Source: JBLHGN01 sp047616325 (GTDB lineage Bacteria; Pseudomonadota; Gammaproteobacteria; Pseudomonadales; Cellvibrionaceae). From it: a stretch of 55,551 nucleotides of DNA. The translations under genes and the position numbers were made by a program. The stretch is from positions 1 to 55,551 of the forward strand of contig JBLHGN010000001.1 of the NCBI GenBank assembly GCA_047616325.1. The letters run 5' to 3'. Under the pieces are notes generated by a model. It saw nothing but the letters and a program-made list of their open reading frames with translations, had not been told where the DNA came from and searched no databases. Below are positions 27,740 through 36,157 of this stretch, piece by piece; position 1 is the first letter of the stretch, and each line of letters begins with the position of its first letter.

Positions 27740-28923
27740 GTGGCTGACTTGGGAGTTTTTGGCATCATTGGGCTGGCCTTGGGGATAGGCTTTTGTGTTG
27801 GCCTCTATGGCCAGCGTCTTTTTACACGCAAGCAAACGCTTATGGCGGGAACTGGCGGAATCGCCGCGCTGACCCATTTGATAGACGGTAAACCGGATGC
27901 CGCAATAGATGCCTTTGTTTCAGCTCTAGAGGTCAATGCGGAGACCCTAGACACTCATCTTGCTTTTGGCAATCTGCTTGGAAAGCGAGGGGAGGTGGTT
28001 CAGTCAGTCAAAGTGCATCAAAATATTTTGGAACGGCGAGATCCCTCAGAAGGGCAGCGACAGATAGTTCGTCTAGAGTTGGCAAAAGACTATGTGCATT
28101 CGGGCTTGCTGGATAGGGCTGAGTCACTGTTAAAAGAGCTTGCAGAAACAAAAAACATGGAAAGTCCACTTCGTGCACGTGTATTAAAGTATCTGCCTGA
28201 GGTGTACCAAGAGTTGCACGAGTGGCTTCCTGCAATTGATGTGGCCGATCGACTGACAACCCGAAAATTTGGCGTCGAGCCAGATCGGTGGCGAGAGGCT
28301 TAGGTGCAATACTGTTGTGAATTGGCGCAGCAAGCACTGCAAAATAAGCAGGGTTTCGAGGCGCTTCGCTGGATACGATAAGCGCTCAAATATGACGCCA
28401 GCTGCGTGCGAGCGAGTGTGCTGAAAGCTCAGGCCGATATGAAAGAAGGCGCATATCCCGCAGCCATTGCCGTACTGAAGCGCATACCCAAGCAAAATCC
28501 ACTATTGGTGTCGGAGATGCTTGAACCCTTATGCGAATGTTATCAGAAGTTGCACGACTAGCCGCAGCTTACGCGAGAGTTGAAGTATTATGTGCAGCAC
28601 AATATAGATCTGCGGGCCCTCAACCTATTGGCAGACACTATCGAGCCCCAGAAGGCACAGAAGTATATCTGGATATTCTGGCGCAAGAGCTTCCAAAATA
28701 CGGGCCACTTTACCCCCATGTTGAAGTCGCTGGGGCTCTGGTTGATATCCTTAAGCGTGACACGGTTGGCCGCGATACGCTACACTCCTTATTGCGCCCC
28801 GTAATTAAATACCTAATGAAAGCTCAAAATAAAACGCTTTGCCAGCACTACGGGTTTAGTGGCACCCAAATGCACTTGCAATGCCCAAGCTGTAAAACCT
28901 GGGGTCAATTGTTGAGAGTCTAG
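27740..28923 (+). pseudogene. lapB: Decayed lapB (LPS assembly/LpxC control protein)
   Basis: LapB (YciM) is a membrane-anchored TPR protein that directs FtsH to LpxC and sets LPS levels. The N-terminal part is open from GTG 27740 to 28300 (TM anchor, then TPR repeats such as DTHLAFGNLLGKRGEV). In the same frame TAG 28301, TAA 28379 and TAG 28559 interrupt a sequence that continues to match LapB (VQYCCELAQQAL, ALKYDASCVRASVLKAQAD). Near 28640-28655 the match moves to another frame (EVYLDILAQELPKY) and ends with the rubredoxin-like domain at 28835-28920, where CQHYGFSG has lost its second Cys. No full-length product is possible without recoding. An IS remnant begins 98 bases later. Confidence 0.9.
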
Positions 28924-29020
28924 ACAATATATAGATCATTCACTCCCTCGCCACCTTGTCATCCCCCCGCCCCCTTCTTTTCTGTCTCCCATCGTCAAAG
29001 CCCCCAGTATTTTCTAATAC

Positions 29021-29047
29021 GGGAATGAGCCTGAAATAGCTGGAACT
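29021..29047 (+). repeat. IS left terminal inverted repeat
   Basis: It matches the reverse complement of 30038-30064 at 20 of 27 positions, and the reverse complement of 30080-30099 at 16 of 20 positions. The shared core is AATGAGyCTGAA. Confidence 0.7.
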
Positions 29048-29982
29048 AGGCTCCAAGATGATTTGTAGGTTGATAGAAGAGCAAAGTATGCACAAAATGG
29101 TTGGATTGTACTTTGTTGGGAGCTATCAGTTCACGCTGAGCTTGCAGAGCCACTGCGGATTCTAGGCCGTTGCTGAGTATGTTTTTGTAAAAACACCCCG
29201 TTTTTCTTTCTGAAGATCTGGCGGCCTTGTTGATGAATTCAGAACCATTATCGGAGTGAAATCCTATTATTCTAAAGAGTAATCTCACCATCGCACTTTC
29301 CAGGGCGGGAAGTAAAAAAGACTCGCTGATCTTTTCGACCGTCACACAAATTGCAATTTGCGTGACTTCATCCGCCAGATTAATGTGATACACCCTTTTC
29401 GTTTATCTTGATCGCCTTGGTGTGCGGTGTCCACGAGAAGGTAGTCCGGTTGATCTTGATGAAAGAGTTTGCGACGTTCACCAATGGGCGACTTTTTTGC
29501 TTTCGTTTTTGTGAAATGGCGGCGGGTTGTTTTATAGGTGTAGGAGCGACGTAAATTGTAAATATGGCTCACCAAAATCGAGGCTAAGCGTTCGTACCGA
29601 AGATCGTTCGTCTGCTTTAGGGCGCGTTCACACAGTTTCTTGATCACGGCACCACAGGGCGTCTCATGAAGGGCATCCAGCTCAGCCAGCAGACGAATAT
29701 CATCCTCCGAAAAACGTCGTGCAAACCCCTTCAGTGTGCGCTTGCCTCGTATGCATTTTCGGGTCTCAACATATTGACGAATAAGTCGCATCACCTGTTG
29801 CCGTGAGTACCCGCTGATTTTATCAAATAGCGAATAACAATCCCTTTTTCGCGCTTACCAAGGGTTGTGTATCGGAATTGGATAAGGGTTTTTTGTTGCC
29901 ATGTATAGCGCTCATCTTTGCTATTCAGTGACTGGTAGTGGTAGATCTCTGCGCCAGTTAAAAAACTGTTCAAGTTGATCAA
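29046..29982 (-). pseudogene. Broken DDE/integrase-core transposase
   Basis: Three consecutive reading frames together give a transposase of the integrase-core (rve, RNase H-like) type. The first (29982-29791) covers an N-terminal helix-turn-helix region; the second (29794-29342) has DLRYERLASILVSHIYNLRR and the first catalytic Asp in LLVDTAHQGDQDKRKG; the third (29393-29046) has the second Asp in GFHSDNGSEFIN. The segment that should hold the catalytic Glu is missing or scrambled. Both frame changes are single-base losses, one in an A-run and one in a G-run. I do not assign an IS family with certainty. Confidence 0.85.
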
Positions 29983-30037
29983 TTGCTGTGAAGGTGTCGA
30001 TGGTCATCGATAGCTCTCATTTAGCCATCATGGTATC

Positions 30038-30064
30038 GATTCCTGCCGTTTCAGACTCATTCCA
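30038..30064 (-). repeat. IS right inner inverted repeat
   Basis: Opposite-strand copy of the left-end motif with core AATGAGTCTGAA. It lies about 56 bases outside the first codon of the transposase remnant. Confidence 0.65.
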
Positions 30065-30079
30065 TTCTGGAAACGGGGT

Positions 30080-30099
30080 GCTCGTTCAGGCTCATTTCA
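30080..30099 (-). repeat. IS right outer inverted-repeat copy
   Basis: A second right-end copy, core AATGAGCCTGAA, 36 bases outside the inner one. Its core is identical to that of the left end. It may be the true element boundary, or a remnant of a nested end. Confidence 0.55.
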
Positions 30100-30264
30100 T
30101 ATTGGACAATGCTCCCCCTTGCCTCTTTCCGTCATTTTTGCTACCCTCGCGACCCTCTCAAGGGCCCACCTGAAGCTTCTGTTTCACATTGTCGCTGTTG
30201 AGGAATTTGTTTGTTAGTGGCCTGATGCCAGATAAACGCCCACTAAAAACTTCTGTTAACTGAA

Positions 30265-30282
30265 CCACGTCTGGTAACGTGG
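30265..30282 (+). promoter_or_regulatory. Hairpin in the rpsA leader
   Basis: CCACGT (30265-30270) and ACGTGG (30277-30282) form a 6-bp stem with loop CTGGTA, ending 68 bases before the rpsA start. In E. coli the rpsA leader hairpins mediate S1 translation and autocontrol; a similar role is inference. Confidence 0.4.
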
Positions 30283-30350
30283 CTGACAAATCTGACGGGA
30301 ATCGCATAGCGGCCGCGTCGGTTTTGTTTTCAAATCCTAAAGGTATTTTC

Positions 30351-32036
30351 ATGAGCGAAAGCTTTGCAGAACTCTTTGAAGAAAGTTTAAAAACCGTTGA
30401 TATGGTCCCCGGTACTATTATTACTGGCGTTGTTATCGATATCGACCAAGACTGGGTGACTGTTCACGCCGGTCTAAAATCTGAAGGCGTCATTCCCGCT
30501 GAGCAATTTCTAAACGAAAAAGGCGAACTCCACCTAAAGATCGGTGATGAAGTTCAAGTGGCGCTCGAATCCGTTGAAGATGGCTTCGGTGAAACTCGCC
30601 TTTCTCGTGAAAAAGCAAAGCGTGCTGAGTCATGGAAAGTGCTTGAAACTGCTCACGAAGCAGAAGCCGTGATTACAGGTGTTATCAATGGCAAGGTTAA
30701 GGGCGGTTTTACCGTTGATGTTGCTGGCATCCGCGCGTTCTTGCCCGGATCGTTGGTTGACGTTCGTCCAGTGCGTGAAACCAACCATTTGGAAGGCAAA
30801 GAGCTCGAATTTAAAGTTATTAAGCTCGACCAGAAACGCAACAACGTTGTCGTATCTCGCCGTGCCGTTATGGAAAAAGCCAACTCAGAAGAACGCGAAG
30901 AGTTGTTGGCTAACCTGCAGGAAGGTATGACAGTTAAAGGTATTGTTAAAAATCTTACCGACTACGGTTCGTTTGTGGACTTGGGCGGTGTAGATGGCTT
31001 GTTGCACATTACCGATATGGCGTGGAAGCGCATCAAGCACCCAAGCGAAATTGTTGCCGTAGGTGACGAAATCGACGTTAAAGTATTGAAGTTCGATCGA
31101 GAGCGAAATCGTGTTTCTCTTGGTCTTAAACAATTGGGTGAAGACCCATGGTTGGCTATTATGAGCCGCTACCCAGAAGGTTCGAAGGTTAAAGCTAAAA
31201 TTACTAACCTTACGGATTACGGCTGTTTTGCCGAAATTCAAGAGGGCGTTGAAGGCCTTGTTCACGTATCTGAAATGGATTGGACCAACAAAAACATTCA
31301 TCCATCCAAGATTGTTAATCTTGGTGATGAAGTGGAAGTGATGATTCTTGATATCGACGAAGAGCGTCGTCGTATATCCTTAGGGATCAAGCAGTGTCAA
31401 GAGAATCCCTGGGATGCGTTCTCAGGTCAGTATGAGAAAGGCGATAAAATCTCCGGCAAAATCAAGTCAATTACCGACTTCGGTATATTTATCGGCTTGA
31501 ATGGCGGTATCGATGGTTTGGTTCACTTGTCCGATATTTCTTGGAATGAAGCCGGTGAAGAGGCTGTTCGCAAGTTTAAGAAGGGCGACGAGATCGAAAC
31601 CGTAGTATTGGCAATCGATCCAGAGCGTGAGCGAATCTCTCTGGGTGTTAAACAGCTGGATGAAGACCCATTCTCAGCTTACGTTGCTGAAAACGATAAA
31701 GGCTCAATCGTAAAAGGCACCGTTAAGTCGGTTGACGCTAAAGAAGCGATTATTACATTGGCGGACGATGTTGAGGCCACTTTGAAGGCGTCTGAAATTA
31801 GTCGCGATAAAATAGAAGACGCGCGCAATGTTCTGAAAGAAGGTGATGAAGTTGAAGCGAAAATTACCAATGTCGATCGTAAGAACCGCACGATGATGTT
31901 GAGTGTTAAGTCTAAAGATGTTGCAGACGAAAAAGAAGCTATCAAGGAACACAGTAGTAAGCAGACAGAAAGTGCTTCGCCCTCGACCATCGGCGACCTC
32001 ATTAAGGCGCAGATCAAGAGTCAGGATAACAAATAA
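30351..32036 (+). CDS. rpsA: 30S ribosomal protein S1
   Basis: S1 binds mRNA for translation initiation. The protein has six S1 repeats over 561 aa, for example GIVKNLTDYGSFVDLGGVDG and KITNLTDYGCFAEIQEGVEG, ending in a variable acidic tail. I placed the start at ATG 30351 (MSESFAELFEESL), which matches the conserved N-terminus; the frame stays open upstream to 30279 but those residues have no counterpart. It is separated from cmk by lapA, the lapB remnant and an IS, so it needs its own promoter in 30100-30350. A terminator follows. Confidence 0.97.
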   Translation: MSESFAELFEESLKTVDMVPGTIITGVVIDIDQDWVTVHAGLKSEGVIPAEQFLNEKGELHLKIGDEVQVALESVEDGFGETRLSREKAKRAESWKVLETAHEAEAVITGVINGKVKGGFTVDVAGIRAFLPGSLVDVRPVRETNHLEGKELEFKVIKLDQKRNNVVVSRRAVMEKANSEEREELLANLQEGMTVKGIVKNLTDYGSFVDLGGVDGLLHITDMAWKRIKHPSEIVAVGDEIDVKVLKFDRERNRVSLGLKQLGEDPWLAIMSRYPEGSKVKAKITNLTDYGCFAEIQEGVEGLVHVSEMDWTNKNIHPSKIVNLGDEVEVMILDIDEERRRISLGIKQCQENPWDAFSGQYEKGDKISGKIKSITDFGIFIGLNGGIDGLVHLSDISWNEAGEEAVRKFKKGDEIETVVLAIDPERERISLGVKQLDEDPFSAYVAENDKGSIVKGTVKSVDAKEAIITLADDVEATLKASEISRDKIEDARNVLKEGDEVEAKITNVDRKNRTMMLSVKSKDVADEKEAIKEHSSKQTESASPSTIGDLIKAQIKSQDNK

Positions 32037-32071
32037 GACATCCAGATCGTTTAAAATTTACACTGCATGTT

Positions 32072-32098
32072 AAAAACGGCCTTTGAGCCGTTTTTTTT
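32072..32098 (+). terminator. Intrinsic terminator after rpsA
   Basis: AAAACGGC (32073-32080) and GCCGTTTT pair around loop CTTTGA, followed by a run of T. It lies 36 bases after the rpsA stop. Confidence 0.92.
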
Positions 32099-32565
32099 GT
32101 ACTGAAAATTGGCTTGTCTCTTGTCTTTTGGAGGCGATTTGTAATGTGTCGTTGGTAGTTTGGGTGCAAACATTGTCTTGATGTTGAGTTGCTGGCTAAC
32201 GTTTTTCTTTATATCTAGGTAAAATTGTTGTATAACAATAACTTATGTTGATAATTTAAGATAAACTATTGTTACTTTACGAAAGATTATGATTCTCAAG
32301 GTAGTCTGTTTGGGGTGGCTTTATAAGCAAGGACATGAGTGATGTAGTCTAACTTGCGCCAGATCAGCTAGTGAGGATGAAATAAGCCCAATAGCAGCTG
32401 AGTATTGGTTTTATCTCATGTCGACTCGAGGCTCTTTAGCGGCGCCGGAAGTAAGGCATGCGGATCAATTTAGTGAAGTTACAAGCTAAGCCAGTTAATT
32501 TTATATTTAGAGCGGTAATAGCCATTAAGCAGTATTAAAAACGCATTCGATGCAGGGCGCAGTCA
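32099..32565. other. Gene-free rpsA-ihfB spacer
   Basis: This 467-base stretch has no credible ORF. It holds an AT-rich zone at 32215-32280 with an inverted repeat TAACAATA (32233-32240) / TATTGTTA (32267-32274), which could include promoter or IHF-type binding sequence. I see no RNA gene. Confidence 0.5.
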
Positions 32566-32862
32566 ATGACCAAATCTGAGTTAATAGAGAGAATAGCGGA
32601 GCGACAAGATCAGCTCTCGGCAAAAGACATAGAGTTGGCCGTGAAGCTTGTGCTTGAATATATGTCGCAGTGTCTGTCTGCTGGAGAGCGAATTGAAATT
32701 CGCGGGTTTGGTAGTTTCTCGCTGCACTACCGTGCCCCCCGCACCGGGCGGAATCCTAAAACCGGAGAGTCTGTCGAACTCGAAGGCAAATATGTGCCTC
32801 ATTTTAAACCTGGGAAAGAAATGCGGGATCGGGTTAATGAAAGCCTAGCCGTCAGAAAATGA
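32566..32862 (+). CDS. ihfB: Integration host factor subunit beta
   Basis: DNA-bending HU-family protein; pairs with IhfA (encoded at about 49.3 kb). TKSELIERIAERQDQLSAKD is the typical beta-subunit N-terminus, GFGSFSLHYRAPRTGRNPKT contains the DNA-intercalating beta arm, and HFKPGKEMRDRVN the C-terminal helix. Length 98 aa. It normally lies next to rpsA and ahead of lapAB; here nothing of lapAB follows. Confidence 0.95.
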   Translation: MTKSELIERIAERQDQLSAKDIELAVKLVLEYMSQCLSAGERIEIRGFGSFSLHYRAPRTGRNPKTGESVELEGKYVPHFKPGKEMRDRVNESLAVRK

Positions 32863-33084
32863 GCAAAATCACAACGATTATTGGGTTCCGCTTATGGGTC
32901 AATTAACTTGGGGTACGAAATTCTCCACAGAGATTGCCGTAGTTAGATGCGTAAATATGTCCCAGCTACAAAGTGTTAACTTCGTCACTTTTTCTTGATA
33001 ATTTTATTTTTATGTCTTTTTTTTACTTTAAGCTAATTATTCTTATGTTTTAGGGGAGAATGTTCACTTTTTACACGCTTAGGT

Positions 33085-33114
33085 ATTACAGATTTGTGAT
33101 CATTTCGCTATAAT
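33085..33114 (+). promoter_or_regulatory. Putative sigma-70 promoter for manC
   Basis: A perfect TATAAT at 33109-33114 with a partial -35 (ATTACA, 33085-33090) 18 bases upstream, 31 bases ahead of the ATG of manC. The following CCCGCCCG is a GC-rich discriminator. Confidence 0.45.
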
Positions 33115-33144
33115 CCCGCCCGAAATTTAACTAAGGATATCTAG

Positions 33145-34563
33145 ATGCTAAATGATCACGCTTCATTAGCCGTACCGGTGATACTCTCTGGTGGAAGCGG
33201 AACGCGCCTGTGGCCAAAATCCCGTAAATCATTCCCTAAACAACTCCACTCTCTCTATGGCGATCTCACCATGTTGCAGCACACGTTTAATCGCGTGGGG
33301 CATTTGGCGGCGCCTATTGTGGTATGCAATGACGCGCAAAGATTTATGGTGGCCGATCAGCTTAGCCAAGTGAGTAAGGCTAAACCTACGATTTTATTAG
33401 AGCCTGTTGCTCGCAACACAGCTCCTGCGATTGCTGTCGCGGCTCTGCAAGCGATGAAACTAGATGACGCTGCTATATTAGTAGTGCTTGCGGCGGATCA
33501 CCAAATTAAAAATGGAGCTGCTTTTCAGTCGGCGTTAAATAAAGCTATCTCTGAAGCGCAAGATGGCAAGCTAGTTGCATTTGGGGTTGTGCCGGCCCAC
33601 GCGGAAACGGGTTACGGGTATGTCAACGCAGTTGTTGGCGATGCGGATAGTGCTGAGATTAAGAGGTTTGTCGAAAAGCCAGATGCAGAAACGGCGCAGC
33701 GCTATGTGGCCAGCGGTGAATATTATTGGAACAGTGGCATGTTTGTTTTTTCGGCTAAGGCGTTTTTAAGCGAACTAAAAGCCTTTGAGCCCGAAATGTA
33801 TAAAGCCTGCGAGCAAAGTTTGGATAGTGCTAAAGAGGATCTCGACTTTATTCGACTGGACGAAGAGGCTTTCTCGTGTTGCAAAGACATTTCAGTTGAC
33901 TACGCTGTTATGGAGCGCACCCAAAAAGCTTGGTGTGTGCCTCTAGATGCGGGCTGGAGCGACTTAGGTAGCTGGCAGTCACTCTGGCAGGCTGCGGAAA
34001 AAGATGAGCAGCAAAATGCTTGCGTAGGCGATGTAATTTCCAAAAATTGTGAGCGTTCGCTTTTTCATAGTGAAACGCGGCTGATTGCGGGTATTGGGTT
34101 AAGTGACATTGCGGTAATTGATACGGACGATGCGGTGTTGGTTGTCAACCTAAACCAAACCCAAGACGTTAAAAGTGTTGTAGATACCCTCAAATTGCAA
34201 GAGCGCTCGGAATTCAATTTGCACAGGAAGGTTCATCGACCATGGGGTAATTACGATTCTGTGGATAGTGGTGAGCGCTACCAGGTTAAGCGTATAGAGG
34301 TAAAGCCGGGGGCGAGTCTCTCCTTGCAAATGCACCATCATCGTGCTGAGCACTGGATAGTTGTCTCTGGTACTGCACTTGTTCAGCGCGGAAAAGAAGA
34401 AATCTTGTTGAGTGAGAACCAGTCTGTGTATATACCCTTGGGCGAAACCCACCGCTTGACCAACCCAGGCAAGCTTATGCTTCAATTAATCGAAGTTCAA
34501 AGCGGAAGTTATTTGGGGGAAGACGATATCGTGCGCTTTGAAGACAATTTTGGTCGATCCTAA
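33145..34563 (+). CDS. manC: Mannose-1-phosphate guanylyltransferase / mannose-6-phosphate isomerase
   Basis: Bifunctional enzyme that isomerises fructose-6-phosphate and makes GDP-mannose. The nucleotidyltransferase signature LSGGSGTRLWPKSRKSFPKQ opens the protein, FVEKPD and YYWNSGMFVF follow, and the type II isomerase cupin is at the C-terminus (HRPWGNYDSVDSGERYQVKR, QMHHHRAEHWIVVSG). Length 472 aa. It is separated from the next gene by 246 AT-rich bases. It supplies GDP-mannose for exopolysaccharide or LPS. Confidence 0.94.
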   Translation: MLNDHASLAVPVILSGGSGTRLWPKSRKSFPKQLHSLYGDLTMLQHTFNRVGHLAAPIVVCNDAQRFMVADQLSQVSKAKPTILLEPVARNTAPAIAVAALQAMKLDDAAILVVLAADHQIKNGAAFQSALNKAISEAQDGKLVAFGVVPAHAETGYGYVNAVVGDADSAEIKRFVEKPDAETAQRYVASGEYYWNSGMFVFSAKAFLSELKAFEPEMYKACEQSLDSAKEDLDFIRLDEEAFSCCKDISVDYAVMERTQKAWCVPLDAGWSDLGSWQSLWQAAEKDEQQNACVGDVISKNCERSLFHSETRLIAGIGLSDIAVIDTDDAVLVVNLNQTQDVKSVVDTLKLQERSEFNLHRKVHRPWGNYDSVDSGERYQVKRIEVKPGASLSLQMHHHRAEHWIVVSGTALVQRGKEEILLSENQSVYIPLGETHRLTNPGKLMLQLIEVQSGSYLGEDDIVRFEDNFGRS

Positions 34564-34809
34564 GATCTATTGAAATGGAAAGGCAGATATAGACACAGGG
34601 TGATTGGCATACAACATCACAACAAATTACTGAACTTATTTCAAAGAGTCTAGCTATCTCAGCGTTGTTTGCGCCTTAAGGGCATTGCAAACAAAAAAGT
34701 GTTTGAATTGATAACAAGAATTTATGGAAGCATTTTAGGGTGTTTAAATTTTTTTTTGTAACTTTTCGAATTTTATTTTGATAAAAAATAGGGTATTTAA
34801 AACTAGATT

Positions 34810-35883
34810 ATGGATAAAGCTATCGGAATATTAGCTGTGTCGTTTGTTGTAGCTTTTTTGATCGTAAAGGTACTCAACCCCATAGCTTTTTGGGCGAACC
34901 TTGTAGATAAGCCAGGCGGCAGAAAGCAGCACGAGGGTCTTATCCCTTTAATCGGAGGTGTTGCGATATATCTCAGCGTATTTATTACTACCCTGTTTTT
35001 TTTGGAGCAGCCCATTTTTATTCGGCTATTTTTAACCGCAGGTGGGCTTATAGTTTTTATGGGGATGGTTGACGATCGATACGATCTAAGTGCGCGTTTT
35101 AGATTGTTAGGTCAGATTTTAATATGCGGCATCTTTGTTTATGGCTTGGATGTTCACATCGTAAGTTTTGGTAATCTCTTTGGCGTCGGTGAGGTAGCTG
35201 TAGGTATTTTTGGGTATCCTCTTGCGTTGCTTTCGCTAATGGGGGCGATGAATGCGTTCAATATGCTTGACGGTGTAGATGGTTTGGTGGGATCTGTGGC
35301 GATGGTTACTCTGGTGGCTTTGGTGGGGCTGTTTGGCTTGAATGGCGACGCTAACTTTCAGTTGTTGTGCATCGCCTTTATTGGTGCCACAAGTGCATTT
35401 TTAATATTTAATATTTGGGGTAATCCCTACAAGAAACGACTTAAAAAAGTATTTATGGGCGACGCAGGTAGCATGTTCCTGGGTCTTTCCATTGGCGTGT
35501 TGCTAATCAAAGGGTCTCAGGCCCCAAATCCAGCTTTTAGTCCTATTACATCTCTTTGGTTGGTTTTATTGCCGATGACAGATATGTTTACCATAATGTA
35601 CCGTCGAATCAAGCGAGGGCGCTCTCCTATGACTCCCGACAGAACGCACATTCATCATATTCTGATGCGTTCTGGTTTAAAAAAGCATCAGACGCTCAAT
35701 GTGATGGTGATGATTCAGGTAGCTTTTGTTGGCTTGGGCATAGTTATTGTGCAGCAGGGCTTGCCAGAAATCGTTTCGTTTTTGGTGGCATTGGCTTTTG
35801 TTGGCGCCTACCAGTTGCTAATGAAGCGATCGTGGCGCTTAATGCGATGGTCAAAAAAACGCATGGCCTTGATAAATGGCTAA
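34810..35883 (+). CDS. WecA-type undecaprenyl-phosphate sugar-1-phosphate transferase
   Basis: Polytopic enzyme of the MraY/WecA/TagO family that loads the first sugar phosphate on undecaprenyl phosphate. About ten transmembrane segments are visible. The catalytic motifs are present: MGMVDDRYDLSARFRLLGQ, NAFNMLDGVDGLVG, FMGDAGSMFLG and the HIHH cluster (RTHIHHILMRSG). Length 357 aa. The likely sugar is GlcNAc or a related HexNAc, but that cannot be read from the sequence. It sits in a run with manC and the sulfate genes. Confidence 0.9.
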   Translation: MDKAIGILAVSFVVAFLIVKVLNPIAFWANLVDKPGGRKQHEGLIPLIGGVAIYLSVFITTLFFLEQPIFIRLFLTAGGLIVFMGMVDDRYDLSARFRLLGQILICGIFVYGLDVHIVSFGNLFGVGEVAVGIFGYPLALLSLMGAMNAFNMLDGVDGLVGSVAMVTLVALVGLFGLNGDANFQLLCIAFIGATSAFLIFNIWGNPYKKRLKKVFMGDAGSMFLGLSIGVLLIKGSQAPNPAFSPITSLWLVLLPMTDMFTIMYRRIKRGRSPMTPDRTHIHHILMRSGLKKHQTLNVMVMIQVAFVGLGIVIVQQGLPEIVSFLVALAFVGAYQLLMKRSWRLMRWSKKRMALING

Positions 35884-36157
35884 GGCGCTACTAGGCTAGC
35901 AAATACATAGGTGCAGTATAATTCCTAGTACCGTATTGTAATTAGAGAGTTGCTAAATAACCGGGGTTGTTTTAGATAACACTCAAAGGCATACGATGCA
36001 CTGACTTGTGGTTGTTCGTTTGAGCGGGTGATCCTGCATTATCGCATTAAGAAATGAATTGAATTAACCCCGTTTAAAGCAGACGGTAAGTTTAAAGTGG
36101 AAAAACTCCTAAGCTTGTATTTATTGGGGGGGATGTCACGCTTCACATGTCTTATTC

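Larger units (their letters stand above)
29021..30099 (-). mobile_element. Degenerate insertion sequence between lapB and rpsA
   Basis: The left end (29021-29047) begins GGGAATGAGCCTGAAATAGC. On the opposite strand at the right end, 30038-30064 reads TGGAATGAGTCTGAAACGGC, and a further copy at 30080-30099 reads TGAAATGAGCCTGAACGAGC. These behave as imperfect terminal inverted repeats around a broken DDE transposase on the minus strand. The element is about 1.04-1.08 kb. I see no convincing target-site duplication, as expected for an old copy. It lies directly upstream of the rpsA promoter region. Confidence 0.75.

Noticed and set aside
28301..28561. Stop codons of lapB as recoded Gln (altered code or suppression)
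   Set aside because: TAA and TAG act as normal terminators in the neighbouring genes, and the frameshift and lost Cys show plain decay.
36126..36132. Seven-G run just upstream of the SLC13 gene
   Set aside because: It resembles the other G tracts but lies outside the supported coding region, so a switching role has no evidence.
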